This document shows, one piece after another, positions 1 through 5,128 of a DNA stretch of 5,128 bases. A program made the translations under genes and the position numbers. The first letter of the stretch is position 1; each line of letters opens with the position of its first letter. The stretch is taken from NCBI GenBank assembly GCA_945877965.1, contig CAMCTH010000390.1, forward strand, positions 1 through 5,128, in the 5' to 3' direction. Origin of the DNA: Planctomicrobium piriforme (lineage in GTDB: Bacteria; Planctomycetota; Planctomycetia; Pirellulales; PNKZ01). Below the pieces are notes generated by a model. The model was given only the letters and a program-made list of their open reading frames with translations. It did not search any database and was not told where the DNA came from.

Positions 1-2
1 AA

Positions 3-728
3 CCCGCCGTCTCCGTGCGTGAGGCGGCCGGCCGACTCGGAATCGATACACCCCGCGTCTTGGAACTCATTCGCGCGAATGTTCTCACCGACGCCGTGCG
101 CGGACCGCTCGGCTGGCTGATCCCGATTGACTCCGTATCGGGGATTCTCGCTTGGTTGGAGCAACTGCCGAACTTACCGGCGGATCGAGGTCTTTGGATC
201 CCGTTTCGCGAAGCCTTGCGACGGTTCGGCGTCGGCGAGTTAAGCGTCGTACGGATCGTGCAACTCGTTCGTGACGGGCGATTGTCAGCGCGACGCGATC
301 CGGCCGTCCCTACCCTACGAGGCCTATATCTCGTCGTCACCGAGCTGCGGCAGTGGTCGCGCCAAGCTCAAGCCGACCGACGGACCGAGTCAGGCTATGC
401 TCTCAGCCATGTGGCGGCCGTCTTGTACCCGGAACGACCGATTCGTGTAGCCGTCCTCCGCAAGTGGATTGACGCCGGACTACTTCGGGCGGAGCGGCAT
501 CGCAAAGCGTGGCGGATCCTGCCCGAGGAAGCTACTCGCTTTCGCGCCACCTACTGCCTCGTGCAGGAGACCTGCACGCTCCTAAACGTCGCTCGTTCTA
601 CGCTTGATCGCTGGGTAGTCGAGCGTCGAGTCGTTCCGGTTTACTCTCGCCGGACTCATCGCAAAGCCGGCACTCCTATCTTTCTTCGCGCCGACGTCGA
701 ACGACTCGTCGCTCTCCGAGCGGCCTAG
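3..728 (+). CDS. Multi-helix-turn-helix (MerR/excisionase-like) DNA-binding protein, 5' partial; possibly the C-terminal part of a TniQ-like protein
   Basis: The reading frame is open to the left window edge, so the true start is probably outside. A GTG at 15 is possible, but it has no ribosome binding site and falls inside the first predicted HTH helix (VSVREAAGRLGID). Numbering from that GTG, the protein shows about four similar units of 45-55 residues: 1-49 (REAAGRLGIDTPRVLELI), 62-114 (FREALRRFGVGELSVVRIVQ), 129-176 (LSHVAAVLYPERPI, then VLRKWIDAGLL) and 182-233 (ETCTLLNVARSTLDRWV). Each has an EAA-like helix, a turn, a recognition-type helix, a basic or hydrophobic wing and a closing helix, as in HTH_17/MerR-like domains. 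Serial HTH units suggest binding to a long or repeated DNA site. Such tails occur in TniQ-family proteins, but the TniQ core is not visible here, so that name is inference. The gene is followed 41 bases later by the membrane-protein pair and could head the operon or belong to a separate unit. Confidence 0.75.
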   Translation, partial: PAVSVREAAGRLGIDTPRVLELIRANVLTDAVRGPLGWLIPIDSVSGILAWLEQLPNLPADRGLWIPFREALRRFGVGELSVVRIVQLVRDGRLSARRDPAVPTLRGLYLVVTELRQWSRQAQADRRTESGYALSHVAAVLYPERPIRVAVLRKWIDAGLLRAERHRKAWRILPEEATRFRATYCLVQETCTLLNVARSTLDRWVVERRVVPVYSRRTHRKAGTPIFLRADVERLVALRAA

Positions 729-769
729 TCGCGCGCTCGTTTACTTCTCTTTTCATCCCAGGAGTCCGC

Positions 770-913
770 ATGGAACTCTGGAGTGTGATTGCGCTCTTGA
801 TCATCGCCCTGACGGCGACGCTGTTGGCGCTCGTACGTCAATTGCGACTGACCCGAGCCTTGCGCCGTCTGGTCGTCCGGCTCGTCAACCTTTGGAGAAA
901 TCGACATGCCTGA
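770..913 (+). CDS. Small single-span membrane protein (47 aa)
   Basis: This short gene encodes 47 residues starting MELWSVIALLIIALTATLL. Residues 4-22 form one hydrophobic segment, followed by a strongly basic tail with nine Arg, one His-rich end and no acidic residue. By the positive-inside rule the N-terminus should face out and the Arg-rich tail should be cytoplasmic. The start is supported by AGGAG at 760-764, five bases before the ATG. Its stop lies inside the start region of the next gene (ATGCCTGA at 906-913, 8-base overlap), which suggests coupled translation and a shared role with the next membrane protein. The product matches no family that I recognise. The Arg tail could contact nucleic acid, phospholipid or the acidic proteins of the same cluster; this is only inference. 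The RBS, the TM segment and the exact overlap make a chance ORF unlikely. Confidence 0.7.
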   Translation: MELWSVIALLIIALTATLLALVRQLRLTRALRRLVVRLVNLWRNRHA

Positions 914-1451
914 TATTCGGTTCGTACTCTTTCTTTCGTTGATTCTCGTGATCTGCCTCGGCTGCGACGACGAGGAAAAAAAGCTCCGCGAATGGCAACA
1001 GCAACAAGTCGACCAGCTGCAACGTCAATCTCAAGAGAACTCCGCCGCCGCTCGGGCTTTGGTCGAAGCCGATGCCCAAAGCCGACGCCAATTCGTCGCG
1101 CTCGAACAATCGGTCCAAGCCGAGCGACAACAACTGGCCGGTCAGTACACGGCTCTTGATGCCGATCGCAAAGCGGTCACCGCCGCCCGCGAACGCGTCC
1201 CGTTGCTCGCGACCGCCTTTCAGGGACTCGCGGCACTGACGCTCGGCATTGCGGCCCTATGGGTCTGCGGACGGTTGCTCGGGCGGATGTCGAGCGACGA
1301 CGACGTCGGGCAGTTAGAAGAGACGCTCATCTTATCGCTCGCCGGGGAGACGGACCTCTTCGCCGACGAAAAGGTCCTCCTGCCACGGTCTCAAGAAGTC
1401 CCGACCCTGGAGCAAGCGTCTCCCGAAGAACCCGCACTCAGCCACGATTAG
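906..1451 (+). CDS. Membrane-anchored coiled-coil protein with lipoprotein-like N-terminus and second TM segment (181 aa)
   Basis: Residues 5-19 are hydrophobic and end in a Cys at 20 (VICLGCDDEE). This resembles a lipoprotein signal, although the -3 position is Cys rather than the usual Leu, Val or Ile; a plain membrane anchor is the alternative. Residues 22-96 are charged and Gln-rich, without Gly or Pro except Gly79, and look like a long coiled-coil helix. Residues 98-121 (LLATAFQGLAALTLGIAALW) are a second membrane span, followed by a basic GRLLGR and then an acidic tail to 181. The likely topology is an extracytoplasmic coiled coil held at both ends and a cytoplasmic acidic tail. GGAGA at 894-898 precedes the ATG with normal spacing, and the gene overlaps its 47-residue neighbour by 8 bases. 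No enzymatic motif is seen. It may anchor the ATPase machinery to the membrane, but nothing in the sequence proves contact. No named family is recognised. Confidence 0.82.
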   Translation: MPDIRFVLFLSLILVICLGCDDEEKKLREWQQQQVDQLQRQSQENSAAARALVEADAQSRRQFVALEQSVQAERQQLAGQYTALDADRKAVTAARERVPLLATAFQGLAALTLGIAALWVCGRLLGRMSSDDDVGQLEETLILSLAGETDLFADEKVLLPRSQEVPTLEQASPEEPALSHD

Positions 1452-1483
1452 TCCATCCTCGTCAATTACGGAGAAATCATCGC

Positions 1484-1852
1484 GTGTCGCACATCGTCAC
1501 CATTCAAACGGAAGTTCGCGATCCAGCGGCAATCCGTTCCGCTTGCGATCGGCTGCATCTGCCGCTCCCAGTCCACGGAACGGCTCGACTATTCACGACC
1601 GAAGCGACGGGGTTGCTCGTGCAGCTTCCGCGCTGGCGCTACCCGGTCGTCTGCCAAACCGAAACCGGAACACTTGCCTACGACAACTATCGCGGCGCGT
1701 GGGGCGAACAGGTTCACCTGGATCGGTTCTTGCAATCGTACGCGGTGGAGAAAACCCGCTTGGAGGCACGTAAGGCCGGGCATGACGTCGTCGAGCAGAC
1801 GCTGGCCGACGGCTCGATCAAGCTCACTCTCCAAGTCGCAGGTGCTATATGA
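1484..1852 (+). CDS. DUF1257 / Ycf35-family protein (122 aa)
   Basis: The protein begins SHIVTIQTEVRDPAAIRSAC, the typical opening of the DUF1257 (Ycf35) family (SHxxTIxTxxxDxxALxxA). It continues with a central YDNYRGAWGE (residues 66-75), the helical FLQSYAVEKTRLEARKAGH (82-100) and the closing LADGSIKLTL strand (107-116). At 122 residues it is full length for the family. Ycf35 proteins are encoded in algal plastids, cyanobacteria and scattered other bacteria; their biochemical function is not established. The start is a GTG with GGAG at 1470-1473, ten bases ahead; the frame is open further upstream, but that part overlaps the previous gene and is not family-like. The gene follows the coiled-coil gene by 32 bases, and its stop is fused to the next start (ATGA at 1849-1852). 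The tight link to a Ycf46-like ATPase supports a shared complex or pathway, which is inferred. Confidence 0.88.
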   Translation: MSHIVTIQTEVRDPAAIRSACDRLHLPLPVHGTARLFTTEATGLLVQLPRWRYPVVCQTETGTLAYDNYRGAWGEQVHLDRFLQSYAVEKTRLEARKAGHDVVEQTLADGSIKLTLQVAGAI

Positions 1853-2043
1853 AAACGATCGAGATTCTGGTGCTTCCCGATGGCACGACGCGCGTGGAGA
1901 CGCGCGGTTTCTCCGGCGCAACCTGCCAAGAGGCCGGCCGCTTCTTGGAACGGGCGCTCGGACGTACGACCGCCGTCGAGCGGACCGCCGAGTTTCATCA
2001 GGCGGCCGTGCCGCAGTCGCTCGACCAGCGCCAAGCAACCTGA
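1849..2043 (+). CDS. DUF2997-family small protein (64 aa)
   Basis: The protein has the plan of DUF2997: an N-terminal strand pair MKTIEILVLPDGTTRVETRG (1-20), a GFSGATCQEA turn with Cys26, a helix RFLERALG (31-38) and a C-terminal part containing AEFHQA (47-52). This domain is a frequent small partner of DUF1257 genes, and here the two are joined by a four-base ATGA overlap, a standard sign of translational coupling. AGGTG at 1840-1844 lies inside the upstream gene and serves as ribosome binding site. The molecular role is unknown; the conserved single Cys and the compact size suit an adaptor or ligand-binding subunit, but this is conjecture. The length is normal for the family and nothing appears truncated. 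Confidence 0.87.
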   Translation: MKTIEILVLPDGTTRVETRGFSGATCQEAGRFLERALGRTTAVERTAEFHQAAVPQSLDQRQAT

Positions 2044-2096
2044 AGCCTCTCGCCCGAACTCGTTTCATCTTCTTTCCCCTTTCAGGACCCATCACC

Positions 2097-2360
2097 ATGC
2101 CCGCTCCGTCCATCGTACTAAACGTCCACGGTGGCGTAGTTCAAGACGTGTTCGCCTCGGATCCCGACGTCGAAGTGACGCTCGTCGACTGGGACGTCGA
2201 CGGTTCCGACGCCGCGCATCCCAACGTCGTTGCGATTACCGACTCGCTGGGACGAACGCGGCGAGCTTACGTATCGCCGCTTGCCGTGGAACCGCTCGCC
2301 GAACTTATCGGCAGCGACGTGGAAACCGCAATCGAGGTCGCGAACTTCGTCGGTTGTTGA
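2097..2360 (+). CDS. Small acidic orphan protein with GGVVQDVF / VDWDVDG motifs (87 aa)
   Basis: The start is the ATG preceded by AGGA at 2084-2087; the frame is open upstream, but that stretch overlaps the DUF2997 gene and is Arg-rich shadow sequence. The 87-residue product has 9 Asp and 5 Glu against 3 Arg and no Lys, so it is strongly acidic. It starts with a strand and glycine turn (IVLNVHGGVVQDVF, residues 6-19), then DPDVEVTLVDWDVDG (22-36), a short basic patch at RTRR (53-56), and a helical C-terminus (VEPLAELIGSDVETAIEVAN). Small proteins with a GGVVQDV...VDWD pattern recur as hypothetical proteins near mobile or accessory genes; I know of no proven function. Placed between DUF2997 and the ATPase in the same direction, it is probably an operon subunit. 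The acid surface could bind metal or the basic tails encoded nearby (inference). Confidence 0.78.
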   Translation: MPAPSIVLNVHGGVVQDVFASDPDVEVTLVDWDVDGSDAAHPNVVAITDSLGRTRRAYVSPLAVEPLAELIGSDVETAIEVANFVGC

Positions 2361-2404
2361 CGGAGGCCTTTCGTGACCCCTTTCTTCCTCAAGGAAATAG
2401 ACAC

Positions 2405-3913
2405 ATGACGCTTGCCGAGCGTTTGCGTGAATTGATCGATGCTTGCTTTACCGGACTCTGGGTCCAATCGCACGAACACGAGGACGCGTTGGCCGAGATT
2501 GCCCGACTCTGCCACGACCAATCCTGGCGACTCGCGACCTGGGACGTCGCTCGCGGATTGTCCGTGGCGGGTACCGCCGAGAGTGCCACGGCCGCCGCCG
2601 GACAAGATCCGCTGGCCGCACTACGAGCCTTGCCTGCGCTTGCTTCGGCGGACGGAACGGCCGTGTTCGTGCTGACGAATTTCCACCGCTTCTTACAAAG
2701 CGCCGAGATCATCCAGACGCTCGCGCGGCAACTCACGGCCGGGAAGCAATCGCGCACGTTCGTCGTTATCCTCTCTCCGGTAATCCAAATCCCGATCGAA
2801 CTCGAAAAGCTGTTCTTGGTCGTCGAGCATGAGCTGCCGTCGCGAGACCAACTCTTGGAATTGGCCCGCGGTATCGCCACCGGCGCAGAAGAACTCCCCG
2901 CCGTCACGCAATTGGAAGCCGTCCTCGACGCGGCTGCCGGACTGACGCGCTATGAAGCCGAAGCGGCCTATAGCCTGTCCCTCGTCCGCCGCGGCCGACT
3001 GACACCCGAAACCCTGTGGGAGATCAAATCGGGCCTCTTGAAGAAGAGCGGCCTATTGCAACTCCATCGCGGCGGAGAAACGTTCGACGGCCTCGGCGGT
3101 CTGGACGGCGTGAAAGCCTTCTGTCGACGAGCGCTCCGCGCGGGCGTGCGACGAGCCGATGTCCGCCCGCGCGGGATTCTGTTGTTGGGCGTTCCCGGCA
3201 CGGGGAAGAGTGCGCTCGCCAAAGCGCTCGGCAACGAAACCGGTCGCCCGACGCTGACGCTTGACGTCGGTAGTTTAATGGGTGGCATCGTCGGGGACAG
3301 CGAGCGGAACATCCGCCAAGCCCTGCGGATCGCCGACGCGATGGCGCCGTCGATCTTGTTCCTCGATGAAGTCGAAAAAGGACTCGCCGGTGTGGCGAGC
3401 TCCGGTCAAACCGACGGCGGCGTCTCGGCCCGGTTGTTCGCCACGTTTTTGACCTGGCTCAACGATCACACGTCCGACGTCTTCGTCATTGCCACCTGCA
3501 ACGACATCACGAAACTCCCGCCCGAATTCGCGCGAGCCGAACGGTTTGACGGTTGCTTCTTTCTCGATCTCCCCGACGAAGCCGAACGTCGCGCGATCTG
3601 GAATCTCTATCGGGATCACTTCGAGTTGGATCCGTCGCAACGCTTGCCGAATGACGCCGCTTGGACCGGCGCGGAGATTCGGGCCTGCTGTCGACTCGCG
3701 GCCCTGTTGGATCTGCCGCTGACGGCGGCGGCCGAGAACATCGTCCCCGTCGCGCGGACGGCCGCCGAATCGGTCGAGCGATTGCGCTCGTGGGCGAGCG
3801 GTCGTTGTCTCGACGCCTCCCGCGCCGGAATCTATCGCGGTCCCGTCGATAAGACGGCCGGCGCTGCGGCCAAGACGGCCCGTCGTGTTCGCCGTGATCC
3901 GTCCAATAACTAA
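2405..3913 (+). CDS. Ycf46-like AAA+ ATPase (502 aa)
   Basis: This is a complete AAA+ protein with the two-part plan and length (about 500 residues) of Ycf46. The N-terminal part (1-225) carries AVFVLTNFHRFL (86-97), VVILSPVIQIPIELEKLF (120-137) and a helical region ending LLKKSGLL (211-218), all typical of Ycf46. The AAA core starts near DGLGGLDGVK (228-237). Walker A is GVPGTGKS (262-269), Walker B ILFLDEVEK (317-325, catalytic Asp321/Glu322), sensor 1 VIATCND (361-367, Asn366), arginine fingers R377 and R380 in FARAERFDG, and the sensor-2 helix starts TGAEIRACCR (421-430). ATP hydrolysis is therefore expected, probably as a ring-shaped cytoplasmic remodeller. The C-terminus is Ala/Arg/Lys-rich (KTAGAAAKTARRVRR) and basic. 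The start is the ATG preceded by AAGGA at 2391-2395; the longer upstream frame overlaps two real genes and is Arg-rich. Ycf46 in cyanobacteria has been connected with CO2 use, but no photosynthetic genes occur here and the substrate is unknown. CbbX/Rubisco activase and MoxR are less good matches because of the Ycf46-type N-terminus. Confidence 0.93.
   Translation: MTLAERLRELIDACFTGLWVQSHEHEDALAEIARLCHDQSWRLATWDVARGLSVAGTAESATAAAGQDPLAALRALPALASADGTAVFVLTNFHRFLQSAEIIQTLARQLTAGKQSRTFVVILSPVIQIPIELEKLFLVVEHELPSRDQLLELARGIATGAEELPAVTQLEAVLDAAAGLTRYEAEAAYSLSLVRRGRLTPETLWEIKSGLLKKSGLLQLHRGGETFDGLGGLDGVKAFCRRALRAGVRRADVRPRGILLLGVPGTGKSALAKALGNETGRPTLTLDVGSLMGGIVGDSERNIRQALRIADAMAPSILFLDEVEKGLAGVASSGQTDGGVSARLFATFLTWLNDHTSDVFVIATCNDITKLPPEFARAERFDGCFFLDLPDEAERRAIWNLYRDHFELDPSQRLPNDAAWTGAEIRACCRLAALLDLPLTAAAENIVPVARTAAESVERLRSWASGRCLDASRAGIYRGPVDKTAGAAAKTARRVRRDPSNN
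3136..3174 (+). repeat. GC-rich inverted repeat inside the ATPase gene
   Basis: CCGCGCGGGCG (3136-3146) and CGCCCGCGCGG (3164-3174) are exact reverse complements, 11 bp each, separated by 17 bases. The sequence codes for residues 244-257, between the GGLDG entry motif and Walker A. It may form a stable mRNA hairpin at the border between N-terminal and AAA domains, but Arg/Ala-rich GC-rich codons can produce such matches by chance. There is no T-run, so it is not a terminator. Confidence 0.5.
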
Positions 3914-3928
3914 CAGGACCTCCTTGCG

Positions 3929-4231
3929 ATGCGATCCACGACCGAACTCACCCGTCGCGAACTCCTCCTCATCGTCGACGGCCTGCAACAGGCCCTTTAT
4001 CTCGATTTCGATTCCCGACTCACCAAAATCTGGAACCCGGACAAGGAATGGGACGGGGCGGAGGTTTGCGATTACTTGGCCGCCCTGTTGGCCGGGTTCG
4101 GCCTGATTCCCTTGACCGTGACTGCCGTCGCGGACGGCGCACTCAGTAATACTGTCTCCCCGGAGGTGATTGGCTATGACTCTGACCCTCGACCGACCTC
4201 CTCCACGCCGGAGGACCGACCCGACGACTAA
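3929..4231 (+). CDS. Hypothetical protein, small orphan (100 aa)
   Basis: The gene begins 15 bases after the ATPase stop, with AGGA at 3915-3918 as a likely ribosome binding site. The product starts with a helical region (ELTRRELLLIVDGLQQALYL, residues 6-25), then an aromatic, charged stretch FDSRLTKIWNPDKEWDG (27-43) and a helix CDYLAALLAGFGLIPL (47-62). It ends in a polar Asp/Pro/Ser/Thr-rich tail (84-100) that looks disordered. No membrane span, metal motif or known domain is recognised. The tail is encoded in the 56 bases shared with the next gene, in another frame, which may explain its low complexity. Its position between the ATPase and the DUF3150-like gene suggests an accessory subunit of the same system. 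Confidence 0.75.
   Translation: MRSTTELTRRELLLIVDGLQQALYLDFDSRLTKIWNPDKEWDGAEVCDYLAALLAGFGLIPLTVTAVADGALSNTVSPEVIGYDSDPRPTSSTPEDRPDD
4162..4170 (+). promoter_or_regulatory. Very strong Shine-Dalgarno sequence for the last gene
   Basis: GGAGGTGAT matches the complement of the 16S rRNA 3' end (AUCACCUCC) at all nine bases and ends five bases before the ATG at 4176. It lies inside the coding part of the 100-residue orphan. It fixes the start of the DUF3150-like gene at 4176 rather than the in-frame ATG at 4245, which has no such site. It is by far the strongest ribosome binding site in the window. Confidence 0.85.
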
Positions 4232-5128
4232 GCTGCGGACCACGATGGCCGCCGTCCGCGTTAGCTTCCTGTGGCTCGGTTGCCGCAAGACGCTCACGGC
4301 CGAACAGAAAGCGGAAGCGGCCGACGCCTTTGACGCCAGCGGGCGGTTTCTGACCGCCGGCAAGAAGCTGCTCGACACCAAGCACCCGGCCTTCCGCGCC
4401 GTGACCAATGTTCGCGGCCGGATGATCAGTCTCTGGCGCGGGATGACGCTCCCCTTTCCCGAGCCGGGCATCCGTCTGATCCGCCAAGATCAGATCGATG
4501 CATTTCACGCCGAGATGACCGAGCGTCGCAGTGAACTCGACGCGGCCGTCGCCGTCCTCGACGAGCGCTACGATGAACTCAAGAATGCCGCCCGCGAACG
4601 GCTCGGGCGATTGTTCAATCCGGGCGACTACCCGGCATCGCTCCGAGGTCTGTTTGCCGTGGAGTGGGATTTTCCGTCGGTCGAACCGCCGAGCTACTTA
4701 GCGGAACTCAACCCCACGCTCTACGAAGAGGAGTGTCGCCGCGTTGCCGCCCGGTTCGATGAAGCACTCGCGCTCGCCGAAGAGGCGTTCTCAACGGAGT
4801 TCGCCGGACTCATCACCCATCTGACCGATCGTCTGTCCGGGACTGCCGACGGTAAGCCCAAAGTCTTTCGCGACACGGTCGTCACGAATCTCGTCGAGTT
4901 CTTCGAACGCTTCCGCCGACTCAATGTCCGCTCGAACGATCAGCTCGAGGATCTCGTCTCTCAAGCCCAACAGATCGTCCAAGGGCTCGAGCCGCAGTCG
5001 CTCCGCGAGAATCGCATTCTAAGAGAAACAGTTGCCGCGGAATTGGGCGATCTGCGCGGGACCCTCGATCAGCTCCTGGTCGAGCGACCGCGGCGCAATA
5101 TCCTGCGTCGCCCGCAACCGGCGGCGGA
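4176..5128 (+). CDS. DUF3150-like helical protein, 3' partial (at least 317 aa)
   Basis: The frame stays open from ATG 4176 to the right edge (317 codons plus two bases), so the C-terminus is missing. After a Pro/Arg-rich start (RPPPRRRTDPTTK, residues 7-19), the protein has a short hydrophobic VSFLWLG (29-35) and the stretch VRGRMISLWRGMTLPFPEPG (79-98). A helical DQIDAFHAEMTERRSELDAA (105-124) leads to DERYDELKNAARERL (129-143), and then come LFNPGDYPASLRGLFAVEWD (146-165) and long charged helices to 305. This order (small-molecule-like loop, then VLDERYDEL helix, then a Y/P-containing segment leading to an F.V.WD strand) resembles DUF3150 proteins, which often sit beside CobS/MoxR-type ATPases and CobT/VWA genes. 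I judged this from memory of the pattern, not by a search. The protein is mostly alpha-helical with no signal peptide or membrane span, so it is probably cytoplasmic. It overlaps the previous gene by 56 bases. Confidence 0.82.
   Translation, partial: MTLTLDRPPPRRRTDPTTKLRTTMAAVRVSFLWLGCRKTLTAEQKAEAADAFDASGRFLTAGKKLLDTKHPAFRAVTNVRGRMISLWRGMTLPFPEPGIRLIRQDQIDAFHAEMTERRSELDAAVAVLDERYDELKNAARERLGRLFNPGDYPASLRGLFAVEWDFPSVEPPSYLAELNPTLYEEECRRVAARFDEALALAEEAFSTEFAGLITHLTDRLSGTADGKPKVFRDTVVTNLVEFFERFRRLNVRSNDQLEDLVSQAQQIVQGLEPQSLRENRILRETVAAELGDLRGTLDQLLVERPRRNILRRPQPAA

Noticed and set aside
725..1133. Two antisense open frames opposite the membrane-protein pair
   Set aside because: They are complementary to the better-supported 770-913 and 906-1451 genes, and their Leu/Val-rich stretches mirror the coiled-coil codons.
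770..1451. Phage Rz/Rz1 spanin pair
   Set aside because: The overlap, small size and lipoprotein-like Cys were suggestive, but the second protein has a C-terminal membrane span and cytoplasmic tail, the first has a basic cytoplasmic tail, and no lysis gene is nearby.
1259..1483. Upstream extension of the DUF1257 frame
   Set aside because: It runs inside the coiled-coil gene in another frame and is Arg-rich; the GTG at 1484 has a GGAG and begins the family's SHIVTI motif.
1674..2096. Upstream extension of the acidic-orphan frame
   Set aside because: It overlaps two recognised genes out of frame and has shadow-type composition; AGGA sits before the ATG at 2097.
1880..2404. Upstream extension of the ATPase reading frame (175 extra codons)
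   Set aside because: It overlaps the DUF2997 and acidic-orphan genes in another frame, is Arg/Ser-rich, and the ATG at 2405 has its own ribosome binding site and matches the Ycf46 start.
2405..3913. CbbX/Rubisco activase or FtsH protease
   Set aside because: No HExxH zinc protease motif follows the AAA core, and the 225-residue N-terminal part with SPVIQIPIELEK fits Ycf46 rather than CbbX.
3914..3928. Terminator between the ATPase and the next gene
   Set aside because: The gap is only 15 bases, without a stem and T-run; read-through within one operon is more likely.
3275..4471. 398-codon antisense open frame covering the ATPase and following genes
   Set aside because: It lies opposite genes with clear AAA+ motifs, Shine-Dalgarno sites and family matches. 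Its product is an Arg/Gly-rich, low-complexity sequence without recognisable domain, typical of antisense frames in GC-rich DNA.

Overview
The window is a GC-rich, densely packed, single-direction gene cluster. All nine supported genes lie on the + strand with gaps of 53 bases or less or with overlaps, and most have a purine-rich ribosome binding site. Both end genes are cut by the window edge. The mix of families (a Ycf35/DUF1257 protein, a DUF2997 protein, a Ycf46-type AAA+ ATPase and many short orphan proteins) together with the base composition suggests a planctomycete-like bacterium. That assignment is an inference; no rRNA or other marker gene is present. No tRNA, rRNA, insertion sequence, CRISPR array or convincing terminator was seen.

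Region 1 (1-728) holds the 3' part of a gene for a protein built of about four successive helix-turn-helix/MerR-like units. It may be a DNA-binding or target-selection protein, perhaps the C-terminal part of a TniQ-like protein. Region 2 (770-1451) holds two membrane proteins whose genes overlap by 8 bases. One is a 47-residue single-span protein with an Arg-rich tail. The other is a 181-residue protein with an N-terminal lipoprotein-like or anchor segment, a coiled coil, a second membrane span and an acidic tail.

Region 3 (1484-3913) is the core: a Ycf35/DUF1257 protein, a DUF2997 protein joined to it by an ATGA overlap, an 87-residue strongly acidic orphan, and a complete 502-residue Ycf46-like AAA+ ATPase with intact Walker A, Walker B, sensor and arginine-finger positions. 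Region 4 (3929-5128) holds a 100-residue orphan. It is overlapped for 56 bases by a long gene running off the right edge, whose product resembles the DUF3150 family. That gene has no stop codon inside the window, and its start is fixed by a nearly perfect Shine-Dalgarno sequence.

Read together, the cluster looks like an AAA+ machine with its own small accessory proteins (Ycf35, DUF2997, the acidic orphan, the DUF3150-like protein) and a membrane-anchored coiled-coil component. DUF3150 proteins are often neighbours of CobS/MoxR-type ATPases and CobT/VWA proteins, so a VWA-domain gene just past the right edge is a testable prediction. The substrate and purpose of the system cannot be read from the sequence.
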